64,000 nt of DNA from the NCBI RefSeq assembly GCF_945859705.1, contig NC_079136.1:87543120-87607119 (forward strand), given 5' to 3'. This stretch comes from Episyrphus balteatus (lineage: Eukaryota; Arthropoda; Insecta; Diptera; Syrphidae). The translations under genes and the position numbers were made by a program. The notes under the pieces were generated by a model. It was not told the DNA's origin. It ran no database searches and saw only the letters and a program-made list of their open reading frames with translations. Positions 11,777 to 22,749 of this stretch are shown here, piece by piece; the first letter of the stretch is position 1; each line of letters starts with the position of its first letter.

Positions 11777-12378
11777 GTAATTATTTTGCAAAAGATCGGT
11801 GTTGAGCTGCTAATATAGAATTCTGCTTTCCGATTCGTAAGCTTTCGCTATAAAACTATTTCGCACATAGTTTTCATGTTGCAGAATAATACGATATAGA
11901 TGTTATTTAAGAGCGTAAACGTTTTCTGGTTCGTAGATACTACCTAAACTTTTCCATTTTGACATCCACCAATCTTCGTTTCTGAACTCATATGTACCAT
12001 TGTCTTAGAAAGTCTTGCATCTTGGTGGGAAAGAATCTTCAAGATATAATCTGCCTGTAGTTTAAGTGTATGTGTAAATATTTTAGGAAGACCAGTTTCA
12101 AGATGCATAATAAGGTGTTTTCAGTGGTAGATTAAATATAATAGTAAAAATATCTGCTTGCATCAGAAGGTTGTGTGTAATTCGCAAGCAATTTTATATG
12201 GTGGTTTTAAATTGTCCCAAATCTGACTAAAAAAGACTTATGAAATTCGGTCATATCCACTTCATAAAAATTTGGAACTTACTTCGGAGTCGCACTAAAA
12301 CTCGAATGCCTTTATTTCCATATCATTCGACAATTATTCTATTTTTATGAAAAAAAAAAAAAACAAAGAATGCCATCC
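11777..12378. other. Intergenic DNA, possible further retrotransposon relic
   Basis: The minus strand shows interrupted coding-like stretches continuing upstream of the zinc-knuckle remnant, but nothing long enough to name. Confidence 0.3.
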
Positions 12379-13131
12379 CACAGTGGGTCCCGCCATAGGT
12401 CAAAAATAAAAAAAGTAAATGTCAATTTTTTAAAATTCAATGATTAAACAACGTTCTACAATCTCCCATCGAACCAAAACCAAAAAAAAATTTGACGGTT
12501 ACCTCTTTTTTCATTTCTTAATAGCCATTCAAAGTCGGTATATAAAAAAATGTACAGTTTTCTTATCGCTGCAGTTATAAGGTGTCAACTTGCGATAGCG
12601 GGTGTTAAAAGTTGTGAACAGTATTAAATTGTTATGGATATTAAACGAGAAGTTTAATACTTTCTAAAAACATAAATTATATTGTTAAATAACATTAAGG
12701 CTAATTGTAATGTGGCTCGTTAGCGAAGCAATTTTAACCATTTTTATTTAGCTCAATTTTCATTAAATTAGATATTTAGTTGGTTGCCCTTCGAGTGCCA
12801 TCTACAATTTAAGTTCGCAAATGAAGAATACCGTCCTACCTTTCGAAATAATAGCGCCGTTTTTTCCCCTTTTTTCCCCTTTTCGAGTAATACGAGTTTA
12901 AATGACGATACACGGAGAAAAAAAAAATTACAACGTAAAACTAAAAAAATTCCTTTTTGGCACTATTATTTTTATAAAAGACTGAACTAGAGGGTAAGGG
13001 TAAAGTTCTCGACTGACAGGCAGGTCCATTTCCGGCATAAATCATATAAAATGATAATACAGGTGTTTCATTAAAAAAAAAATGGTCATTATATTTTTGA
13101 CCGCACTTTGTATGGGAGGTGACCCACTGTG
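12379..13131. mobile_element. Candidate non-autonomous Transib element, 753 bp
   Basis: Both ends begin CACAGTGGGTC when read inward (left 12379, right 13131), and both are flanked by the 5-bp duplication CATCC (12374-12378, 13132-13136). Transib elements have CACWATG-like ends and 5-bp GC-rich duplications, and their ends resemble the RAG recombination signal heptamer CACAGTG. Inside each end, TCAAAAATA follows after 14 bp on the left and 24 bp on the right. No transposase is encoded. Chance is unlikely given ends plus duplication, but the superfamily call needs relatives. Confidence 0.65.
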
Positions 13132-13572
13132 CATCCTGAGCATTCATGATTTAACCTACTGTTGGGTTAAATCAGAACATTCGCTTCCTAATTCACGAGA
13201 TCCTACAGGTAAATTTATAATTTTGTTTTCAAGTACGTTCCATATTTATTTGTTCATTAAAACAGAGGTGAATGTGCGTTCAACAGAAAATATAAATTAT
13301 AATCTTAAGCCTGGTACGCTGATCGATTTAATTTTAGCATATTTGGAATTTTAATTGTTCAAAACAAACTCATAATAAACTACATTTTAGCTCCCATACA
13401 AACTGCCGAGATAAAATTTATCTGAGCATCGATAATTTGTATGGAACTTAAAATTTGGCTCGGTTCTGTGTTCCAGGCATTTAAGCTCAAAATTATAAAA
13501 AATGTTAAGGGCCGCAAGTTTGACTTGCATTATGTAGATCATTAATTAACGCGTATTACAAAAACTACATGA
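13132..13572. other. Intergenic DNA, nothing recognised
   Basis: No conserved coding block, RNA or repeat end seen. Confidence 0.4.
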
Positions 13573-13634
13573 GATCTTGCTTTTCATCAGGATCACGAAT
13601 CGTGATCTTGCTTTTCATCAGGATCACGAATCGT
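13573..13634. repeat. Perfect 31-bp tandem duplication
   Basis: The unit beginning GATCTTGCTTTTCATCAGGA occupies 13573-13603 and is repeated exactly at 13604-13634. Each unit contains the palindrome ATCACGAATCGTGAT across the junction. A short (TCTAA)n run follows near 13694-13710. Confidence 0.9.
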
Positions 13635-13803
13635 GATGTTCTTATTCTTAAGTTTAATATTGTAACAGTTTTGAATCGAAAAATTTAAGAATTAATCTAA
13701 TCTAATCTAATCAACCCTCCAGAATTTTCATTGTAAATCTCTGGAAGAATGTAATATCCTTTGGATGAGGTCCCTTTTACGCCTCCTGTCCTGAGTATCA
13801 TTT

Positions 13804-13989
13804 TTTGCAGATGAATCTTGTCCTATTGTGCCAAATATGCTTAGGAACTCCAAAGACCCCGACCTTATCATGATTACTCTTGGTCTTCCTTCCATGCAAG
13901 AATTAATTCGATGTCCAAATCTTCCTGTTGGGGCAGACCTTAATTCTGTGTTACTTCAACACAAAGCTTTAAATATGCAATGCTTATAG
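13804..13989 (+). pseudogene. Possible non-LTR endonuclease-domain remnant
   Basis: An open frame of 61 codons ending in TAG reads FADESCPIVPNMLRNSKDPD, then LIMITLGLP and LPVGADLNSVLL. The DPDLI ... VGAD-x-NSVLL order resembles the end of the endonuclease domain of Jockey-like retrotransposons, where the usual (S/G)DH-x-P motif would stand; here the His is Leu. No flanking domains are recognisable. Confidence 0.4.
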
Positions 13990-14710
13990 TCTTTTTTGCA
14001 CTGTCGAACAGGTAATGCGTCGACATTGGTATGCAGTTAACCTCTTAGATGTTGAAGTATTTTCGATCATAGACTTGACCCTTTAAATTTTTTAAGTTTA
14101 AAATCCAACAAGGTACGACAGATTCATTTTGACTATTTGGCGTAGTTGCGGCATTGAACAAAAATCTTATTTTAAAAAATAAATTTTCAGTTTTTCTCAA
14201 GAAATACATAAATTTAAATTTCTACTACGTCTTAGTCCAGAAAGCGATCGTAAGATTAATTTATTTAATTGCAACTGACTGCAGTCCTTGCATTAACGAG
14301 ATCACTGGGTGGTTGGACAAACTTTTCTTGGGTTTTTCGGTTAGAAAAATTATTCTCTTGTTGCATTCTGGAAATTTCTAATAAAAGTAAAACTGCGCTG
14401 CGGTTTGAAAATCTACTATTAGCAAATGAATTGAAAATCAGTATTGTGAAAGATTTTGTCTATAATTTATAATAAAGATGTTTTGAAAATAGCACTGAAA
14501 GATCGAAGCATTTAGGCATTGAGCTCCCCCAGTTGTGGAACTATAGTTTCTGTAATGCTGCGAATAAAAAGTGTTAAAATCCACTATATGTTTCAAAATA
14601 ATTTCTCAAATTTATCACTGCTTCATATAGAAAATGAAATTGTTAAGAATACGATCAAAATCTGAAATAAACAAAAAGTCTTTTGCCCTTATTTTTCTTA
14701 AAATAATATT
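13990..14710. other. Intergenic DNA, nothing recognised
   Basis: AT-rich. Short open frames near 14154-14472 have no family features. Confidence 0.4.
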
Positions 14711-15038
14711 CAGCCCTATCGAGGTATCCGTTCGAAGAATTTTTTTTCCGATTTGTTCGAAATCAGAGAATTTTCTATCGAGGTATCCGTTCCGATTGAC
14801 ATATCGAAGAAACTTCCAATGAAACATGGCGCCCATCAACGCATTGCGATGAAGTGAGGAGGTGATTTCCAAAACCATAGCTTTCTGACCTGAAGGAAGT
14901 TTTGAGTAAAATGCCAAAAACCTTTACTTCGTTATACAGAAGATATAGAGCAAAATAATCTTCTACAAATTTATTCTTTGCGAAATTTTAATAAAATAAA
15001 AGTTTTCAAAATAAATATATCTTAAGTCTTTATATATA

Positions 15039-16731
15039 GCTCAGGGCAATTAGTCAAAATATGGGCATGAAATCGCATTTTTCGCGGGACAAAATTTTTT
15101 TCATGGAATGTGTTCGGGTGGTTGTCCTTATCATAAAAGTCAATTTGTTGGGAAAATTGGAGGTTGGGAACAGCCGCCATCTTGGAAAAGAGATTGGTAG
15201 CGTTTTTATTGAATAGCTCCATTGTTATTCATTTTAACAGAAAATGACAAAGGTAGGACTTATTAACAATAAAATTATCTAAACAATGATATACAAAACA
15301 ATTCCGTGAGTTGATTAAATAAAATTTTATAGTTAGTCAAAGTGCGGGTTTGTATCGCAAGGTTGGGACAAAATGACATTTTTTCATATATCTGACGAAC
15401 TTTTGATTTGTTTGGATAATTCTTCAAGAATGAATTATAGTACTTATAATTACCTATAAAATGAGCCCACAATCGTTATTGTAACCATCGTATTGTAGAA
15501 GTAATCTAACTCCGAAACTCTCCATGTACTAGTCAAAAGTGAGAAAAAAGCTAGTTTTTTGCTAGTAGGCCGAGAAAATTTTGGGAGTAGAGGTATAACC
15601 AAAATATAAGTACGCAGTTTTGCTGCCATACTCGTGTTAATGTCGATTTCAAAGGTCTGACAACTCTAATTTTGGGCTTTATACGGTTTTTGGGGGGTTT
15701 AATAACGTAAGTTTTCCAGTTAACGTGAATGGGCTAAATTTATACTATTTGAAATTATAAATATACAAGCTGATTCCCTATTATTTTTCCTAAATCTAGA
15801 CACCCCAATCTTGAGGATGTGACCAATAGAACTCAAGATATAAGCGGTTTATACGATTATGTTTTAGAGGCTTTTTTGTTTCGATTTTTGTTTGTTTATT
15901 TGAATTGAAAAGCCTGATATGGTTAGTTAAAAAAGCTTATATCGTGAGTTCTATTAACCCCATAGCCGAGATTAAGGTGTCCAGATTTAGGAAAAATAAT
16001 AGAGCATCAGCTTGTATATTTATAATTTCAAATAGTACAAATTTAGCCCATTCACGTTAACTGGAAAATTTAAGTTATTTAACCCCCCAAAAACCGTATA
16101 AAGCCCAAAATTAGAGTTGTCAGACCTTTGAAATCGACATTAACACGAGTATGGCAGCAAAACTGCGTACTTATATTTTGGTTATACCTCTACTCCCAAA
16201 ATTTTCTCGGCCTACTAGCAAAAAACTAGCTTTTTTCTCACTTTTGACTAGTACATGGAGAGTTTCGGAGTTAGATTACTTCTACAATACGATGGTTACA
16301 ATAACGATTGTGGGCTCATTTTATAGGTAATTATAAGTACTATAATACATTCTTGAAGAATTATCCAAACAAATCAAAAGTTCGTCAGATATATGAAAAA
16401 ATGTCATTTTGTCCCAACCTTGCGATACAAACCCGCACTTTGACCAACTATAAAATTTTATTTAATCAACTCACGGAATTGTTTTGTATATCATTGTTTA
16501 GATAATTTTATTGTTAATAAGTCCTACCTTTGTCATTTTCTGTTAAAATGAATAACAATGGAGCTATTCAATAAAAACGCTACCAATCTCTTTTCCAAGA
16601 TGGCGGCTGTTCCCAACCTCCAATTTTCCCAACAAATTGACTTTTATGATAAGGACAACCACCCGAACACATTCCATGAAAAAAATTTTGTCCCGCGAAA
16701 AATGCGATTTAAATTACTAATTTCCCTGGGC
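15039..16731. mobile_element. Foldback element family A, 1.69 kb
   Basis: Two arms of roughly 800 bp (15039 to about 15845, and about 15930 to 16731) are near-identical reverse complements around a loop of about 85 bp. Ends read GCTCAGGGCAATTAGT and, reversed, GCCCAGGGAAATTAGT, each preceded by TA. Matching open stretches in the two arms (15275-15472 and 16308-16505) are mirror copies of the same DNA, not two genes. No transposase is seen. A transcript across it would form a long hairpin. Diverged relatives lie at 500-900 and 48915-49605. Confidence 0.85.
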
Positions 16732-16849
16732 TAATAAAGTATAATTGAATTATGTCTTCTTTTGGAAGTAAAACTATTAAAAAAATCTTCTTTTGCAGGT
16801 AAAATCACGATTTTTTTTTAAATTTTTTGTAAATAAACCTTTATCAATA

Positions 16850-17640
16850 GGTGTGTTTTTTTTGTTTATCTATATAGATTTTGTGCAAAAAAACGACATC
16901 GAGATTTTTGAAATCGAAAAAATTTACGTGTTAAAAAAAACAAAAACTTTATCTGTATAGATTTTTGAAAAATCCAGATAATTATAAAGATTTTACTTTC
17001 TCTGGATAAAAACAGTAGTGCCAAGGTACTTTATTTGTTGTGTTCATACAAAATATCTGAAAATATTAACAAAAAAAAAAGCGAAGAAAATAAGGTTTGA
17101 AAAAAGCTCTCATAGAAAAAAATTTAAAAAATTTGTTTGACATAGTTGCATTGAAATGTTAATATTTCGTTATATACGCAATGCACTTTTCAGATAAAAG
17201 TCTTAAATGGATCCTGATAAGATTGTTGAACAAATATATACATAAAATTACCAAAGTTTTTTCGAAAAGTTAGAAATAAAAATAAAAAAGTTTCCACGTT
17301 TGATTTTCACAAAATCGAAATAAAATTCAATATGGCTACCTTCAAACGCTTATAACACAAGAACGACGCAACTAATTTTAATGGTTATGGTCTTAAAATG
17401 TAGCTAAAAATATACCAATGATTTTCGGTTTTTTGTGAAAAAAAAATTTTTTTAATCCAACATGGATATAATGGCCTTCCCACTTCGGAGTTAAAATATA
17501 AAAAAAAAAACAAAAGCAACATTTTTGACAGACAGCTGTCAAAGTGTATGTACAGTGGTGCCAAATGTTTGCATGGATTTCAAAACTCCCGATGTCGTTT
17601 TTTTGCACAAAATCTATATAGATAAACAAAAAAACACACC
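16850..17640. mobile_element. TA-flanked MITE, 791 bp, mariner-like ends
   Basis: Ends are GGTGTGTTTTTTTTGTTTAT CTATATAGATTTTGTGC and its inverse at 17588-17640, about 54 bp long, with TA on both sides (16848-16849, 17641-17642). The inverted match continues through CAAAAAAACGACATCG. TA duplications point to the Tc1/mariner superfamily. There is no transposase frame. Confidence 0.8.
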
Positions 17641-17689
17641 TAATATTAGTTTTTTAAGTTTATTACAAGAAAAAAAAATACATTTTTAT

Positions 17690-18080
17690 AAATGAAATTG
17701 AATTAAAATGCGTACTTGCTCTTGTAATTTGGAGTGTCTATTTTGGTTATTTGAATAGCTCTATATTTCATTTTTTTAAATGATAAGAAATAACAGTCTG
17801 CTAATTTTGAAAAAAAAAAATGGTACGAAATATGCTAAAAAATAAGTCAATTTTCCCAAAAAACCACAACGCCATTTCCATTATCCAAATTTTTGAGAAA
17901 AACTAAAAACACAGATTCTTAATATTATTTACTAAAACCCTTAAGTACACAAAATTTAATTAAAATCGTTAGACCGTTTAGGTAATAGCACGGTGTACAT
18001 ATGGACGGACGGAACCAAGTAATGACGAAAACTACTTTTGTTACTCCTACATCATCGTAATGTGGCATTTTATCATACGC
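17690..18080 (+). repeat. Dispersed repeat family B, degraded copy
   Basis: AAAATGCGTACTTGCTCTTG at the start corresponds to GCACGTACTTGCTCTTATG in other copies. Near the end, CGTTAGACCGTTTAGGTAAT, GGACGGACGG and CATCGTAATGTGGCATTTTA are decayed forms of blocks seen at 37470-38030 and 46210-46850. Confidence 0.5.
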
Positions 18081-18612
18081 CAAATTGATATTTTTTATAC
18101 TGAAGAGGCCTTATTGGAAAGAACATTTTGCTTAGGCCATTTTGGAGAAAACATTTGGTGTTCAATAGGCTGTTTTGGAAATAAAGTCGTTTTTTGACAT
18201 TGAAGAATCTGTGTGCTGTTTAGAAAATTATTTTTAATTGGATCAGGCGCGCGTTGAAAAGCCCTAAAAAATGACATGCATAAGCATATCTCATTTTCCG
18301 ATTTTTTTCCCATAGCTGGTTTTGGAAATCAGCTCCTCAAGTGTGTTTAGTAAAGACTTTTTGAAAGTTGTGCTTTGAATTTCATCGGAAATTCTCCGAC
18401 ACAAAATAGTTGCGGAATATTTTCAGAAAAGCTGAATTTCACAGAAAAAAAAAATAAAAAAATTTAACTATAATTTGGATTTTTCCAAATGAATGCGATT
18501 GTATACTTTATTTTTTTTGTTCAGAAGTGGATACCTTGAAAAAAATGTAAGTTCCGATCAGAATGGGCTGTCGTTTCGGAGCTTTCTCCGAACGGATACC
18601 TCTATAGGGCTG

Positions 18613-21600
18613 ATTGTCTGTAATTCTTTAATTTTATCTGCAAATCTGTGGGGTCATGACTTCTAAAGGGGGTGAGGTTGATGAATAAGAAATCATATGA
18701 CTGGGAAGTGTCATGATCCCAAGGATTTTCTTTTGACAACAATGCTTTAAAACTTAACAGATCACAGATTAAAAAAAAAAAAACAACCTTACGCTAAGAA
18801 CTGCAAAAATTCATATTTTGAAATTAATTTTTGGAGGTGTTTTTCATAGTCAGAAGGTAAATGTCTATTTTAATTGAGCTAACAGTGTGATTTAATTTAT
18901 TTTCTTAAATATTAGTTATTTGAACAAGTTTAAAAGAAAGAACTAGGTACAAACTAGAAACGAACAAACTTTAATCAAGTGCAACGGAGTGTATGAAAAT
19001 ATAAAATTATACACATAACTTTTGCAAGTGCCAGGAGCGCTTTTTCTTCCTTTGTCAAGAAACATGTACATTGTACACATTTTACTTTACATACATACAT
19101 AGGTTGTAGGTACGTGCTCTTGCACAGTGACAATGCTTAAACATGGGTTCTTATAAATATTTATGCAAAGTCAAAACAGTTCCACCCGGGCAGGTATTTT
19201 AAATTCGTCTTTATGCAAATTGTTGGCAAATTACTTTACAGGTAAAGAGAGTCATGGTGATGTTGAATGTGTGTAACTAACTTTATTGCATGTTGCTTTT
19301 TGGGAAAGTTAAGTGCAAGTTATGGACGAGTGTTTTTAGTTAGAGAAATAATAATTTTACAAACATGTGCTCCTTGAAAAATGAAAAAGAAAAATTGTTT
19401 GTATTAAAGCTCCTTGGGGGCGAATGTTCAATTTGCACAAAAAAAATATTGGACCTCGCTTAATTGAGGATAATTATAGTTATAGCCAAGAGAACTTATA
19501 TGCATATTGCGCATATACATAAAAATGTGAGGGGTTTTGAAAATTTACATAAAAATACCGTTGAATAAAAACAGCTTTATTATCAATGTCTGTATAAGGA
19601 AAAACTATCGAGGTTATTAAGTGAAGGTTTTCAACCATCAGCAGGATGTTGATGTTGAATGAAATTACATTTTCTCTTTTTGTTTTGTCATCGAAGTGAC
19701 AAAATAAACTTCGCCATGTCAGTTTTGTGTGAGTTTACTTTTTTTTTTTTTTTGAGATTCTGAATAAAATTCAATTTTGGTTGAATAAATATAAAACACA
19801 ACAAGAAATCAAGCAAATATTTTGGCAAGTCAGACCAACATAAGAATTATTTATTCAATCACTCTTTTGTTGATAGGAACAGAAAAGGAAAATCTACATA
19901 AATTTATTCTTGCAACAAAGTTTAAGTCAATCATTAATTTTTTTTGTGTAACTTGTTAGATGTGATAATATTTGCAATTTAAATCTCAAAGATAAAGTGG
20001 GATTACCTGTAGAATCACTTTGGTGGTTGCAGCTTCATGTTTAATTGAAGGTTCAGATCAGTGAATGTATCTCTTAAAGATATACAATCAAAAAGAATTT
20101 GTGAGATTATGTTTACATGTAAAAGTGTTGAGAATAAGAATGGGTCAATGTCCAGCCTACCTTAAATTTGATCAAAATTGATAATTTTTGTGACATTCGG
20201 CTTAAGAGGATAAAGGAACACTTGTTAAAAACAAAAACAGTAACCATTTTGCTTGATATTTTTTTTTTTTTTTGTTATTAATTTCAATTTAAAATATGAT
20301 AAAAATCGTCGATTTGTATGGTGTTTTTTTGTCACTTCGTATATGCTATTTTTGAGTTTTGGAAATTCAAACTTTCAATTTTTCTCCTCAATACCATATC
20401 CAAGTCATTGTGATTACTTTATTTAAGAAGTTTAATGATACAATTATTATTAAAACAAAATTGTAAGGATACTTAAGAATTTCTCTACAAAAAAAAGTGA
20501 TAATCGAAATATGGTTAGCTTTTTGTTAGCTAAAACATTTTTTTTCTCAACAGATTCTTAACTAGCTTTTTTTGTGCTAAATCATGTAAATGCACCACTT
20601 CGGATAACCATTAAGACCGTTTAAAGGTTAGAAGCGGGTGAACAAAGATCAACTCACTTGATTAAATACTCAAGAATAGAACAATTTGCATAAACCTCAA
20701 GATTATTCAATAAAAAAAAAATGTTACACATACACCACAGTGACCCTCTAAAAAAAAAATAAATAAAAAGGGAAAAGTTAATCGTTGAGTAAAAAGTGAC
20801 TTTTGTTGAACATTCACTAACCCAATTGTGCAAAATAATGGAGGATGTTGGTGAAAGTTTCTAATTATTTATTTACCTGAAATATTTATTTATTAACCAA
20901 AAATAGTTCGAAATTTTTGTAATACCAAAATTTTGATGGATTCACTTTTAGATTCATTTTTTTTTGGAAGAAGTTAAAACAAAAAATTATCTTAAAATAA
21001 AAATGTTTTTTTTTTTCAAAATGTTTGATGATTAATATTTGTTTTCTATTTTTTTCAGGTTAGTACGAGTATAATCGTTTTAATGTAATTATATTTGGAA
21101 TGAAGCATTTATATCCAGGTACCTATGTATATGTTAAATGGAAACAAAACAGACTATCTTCTCAATTAGTTTGACAACACAGGTTTTAAACTTTTACTCA
21201 AAAAATGTTCAAAATTTTAAAATGAACCTTTTTGCTTTTACTCTTTTTATTTGCGATATACACCCTTCGTTATAAGTTTAGAACCACATTAAAAATAACA
21301 ACATTATTATCTTATGAAGTTTTAAGAAATCACATCTTTTTAATTTTTTGATAATATTTCCATTTTTTTTTTAATCAATTCTGAAAACGGGTTGATGATT
21401 TTTTTGAAATTTATTTGTGTTGATTAAAACTTTCTTAAAAATGACATATCAATTGGTTCTTTTTTTAAATTAGTTTTTGTATACAAAAAAATATTTTAAA
21501 ACATAAACGGATTTACGGATTTTTTTCTAGCATAATGCTATACTGCATAAACTATTAAGACTATATTTTCCAATATATTTAATTAAAATCATTCAATCAT

Positions 21601-21664
21601 TTTTGCTTGAAAGAAAGTTCAAAGTCTCGATTAATATAATTGGTTTTCTGATACTTATGTTGTT
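18613..21664. other. Intergenic DNA, nothing recognised but one 25-mer repeat
   Basis: No genes or element ends seen in 3 kb of AT-rich DNA. Positions 20721-20745 hold the poly(A)-preceded 25-mer also found at 241-265 and 39078-39102. Confidence 0.4.
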
Positions 21665-22439
21665 TTGGCAGGTGTCCCCCAAGGATCGGTATTGGGCCCA
21701 ATTTTGTATACCATTTTTACTTATGATTTCCCATGCTTAACAAATTGTGAAAAAGCTATATTTGCAGATGATACCTGTATATATTCATCAGATTCAATTG
21801 GTTTCAATATTGAAACCAATCTGCAATCTGCATTATATATAATACAAGATTATTTTTTCGACTGGAAGATTAAAATGAATGCTTCAAAAACTCAGACTAT
21901 CTTTTTCACTCGAAAAAGAAAAGCCTGTTTCTTGCCTAGCAATAATCTTGTAGTTAATGGTATTAGAACTAAGTGGCGTTCAAGTGCAAAATATCTTGGA
22001 GTTTATCTGGATAAAACATTAACTTTTGGATTTCACGTTCAAGAAATTATTAAAAAGGTTCGCATATGCGTCAGTATTCTTTACACTTTTATAAATCGCA
22101 AATCAAAACTCTCAAACGAAAATAAGCTACTGATTTTTAAAGTAATCTTTCAAGCAATCATGTTTTACGGCTCACCAGTATGGGGGAAATGTGCATCTAG
22201 TCATATTCGCAAACTTCAAATTGCCAAAAATAAGGTTCTGAAAATGATTCTAAATCTTCCATGGTCTTTCTCAACATCCGAACTTCACAAAATTTCTAAC
22301 ACAGAACTAGTGTCTTCAAGACTTACAAATATATTTGAACGGTATGCTATATCTTGCGAATTATCTGAAAATAGACTGATTTCAAACCTTGCTTTATAGT
22401 TATATAATATTTCTTAAGAAAAAAAAAAAAAAAAAAAAA
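21665..22439 (+). pseudogene. 5'-truncated Jockey-superfamily retrotransposon with poly(A) tail
   Basis: The reading frame is open to a stop at 22399 and starts inside the reverse transcriptase: AGVPQGSVLGPILYTIFTYD, then AIFADDTCIYSSD (FADD catalytic pair), MNASKTQTIFF, KYLGVYLDKTLTF and a C-terminal part with GSPVWGKC. A short 3' UTR and about 20 adenines end at 22439. The endonuclease and most of RT are absent, as expected for target-primed 5' truncation. The frame lacks stops, suggesting a fairly young insertion. I saw no clear target duplication. Confidence 0.87.
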
Positions 22440-22445
22440 CTGTGA

Positions 22446-22493
22446 TATATTTATTTATTATTTATTTGTATATTTATTTATTTATTTATTTAG

Positions 22494-22576
<83 letters not shown>

Positions 22577-22593
22577 TTAATTTATTTATTTAG

Positions 22594-22684
<91 letters not shown>

Positions 22685-22711
22685 TTTGTTTTTTTATTTA
22701 TTTATTTATTT
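22446..22711. repeat. (TTTA)n microsatellite, about 260 bp
   Basis: Almost perfect tandem TTTA with a few TAGT, TTAA and TTTG interruptions, beginning a few bases after the Jockey poly(A) tail. Its period of four makes it open in all frames and encodes only repetitive Leu/Ile/Tyr/Phe, so it is not a gene. Confidence 0.95.
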
Positions 22712-22749
22712 GCTTTGTTCCTTGTCGTTTTTTTAGTTCCTTCATGTTA

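Larger units (their letters stand above)
14711..18612. repeat. Outer inverted-repeat pair enclosing nested elements
   Basis: CAGCCCTATCGAGGTATCCG TTCGAAG at 14711 matches, reversed, CAGCCCTATAGAGGTATCCG TTCGGAG ending at 18612, with two mismatches in 27 bases. ATT lies directly outside both ends. The enclosed 3.9 kb contains the foldback element 15039-16731, the MITE 16850-17640 and a family B fragment. A direct repeat of the end sequence sits at 14773-14793. This may be the remains of one larger element that took later insertions. Confidence 0.5.

Noticed and set aside
15275..16505. Two near-identical 65-codon frames on opposite strands (15275-15472 and 16308-16505)
   Set aside because: They are mirror images in the arms of the foldback element, without domain features.
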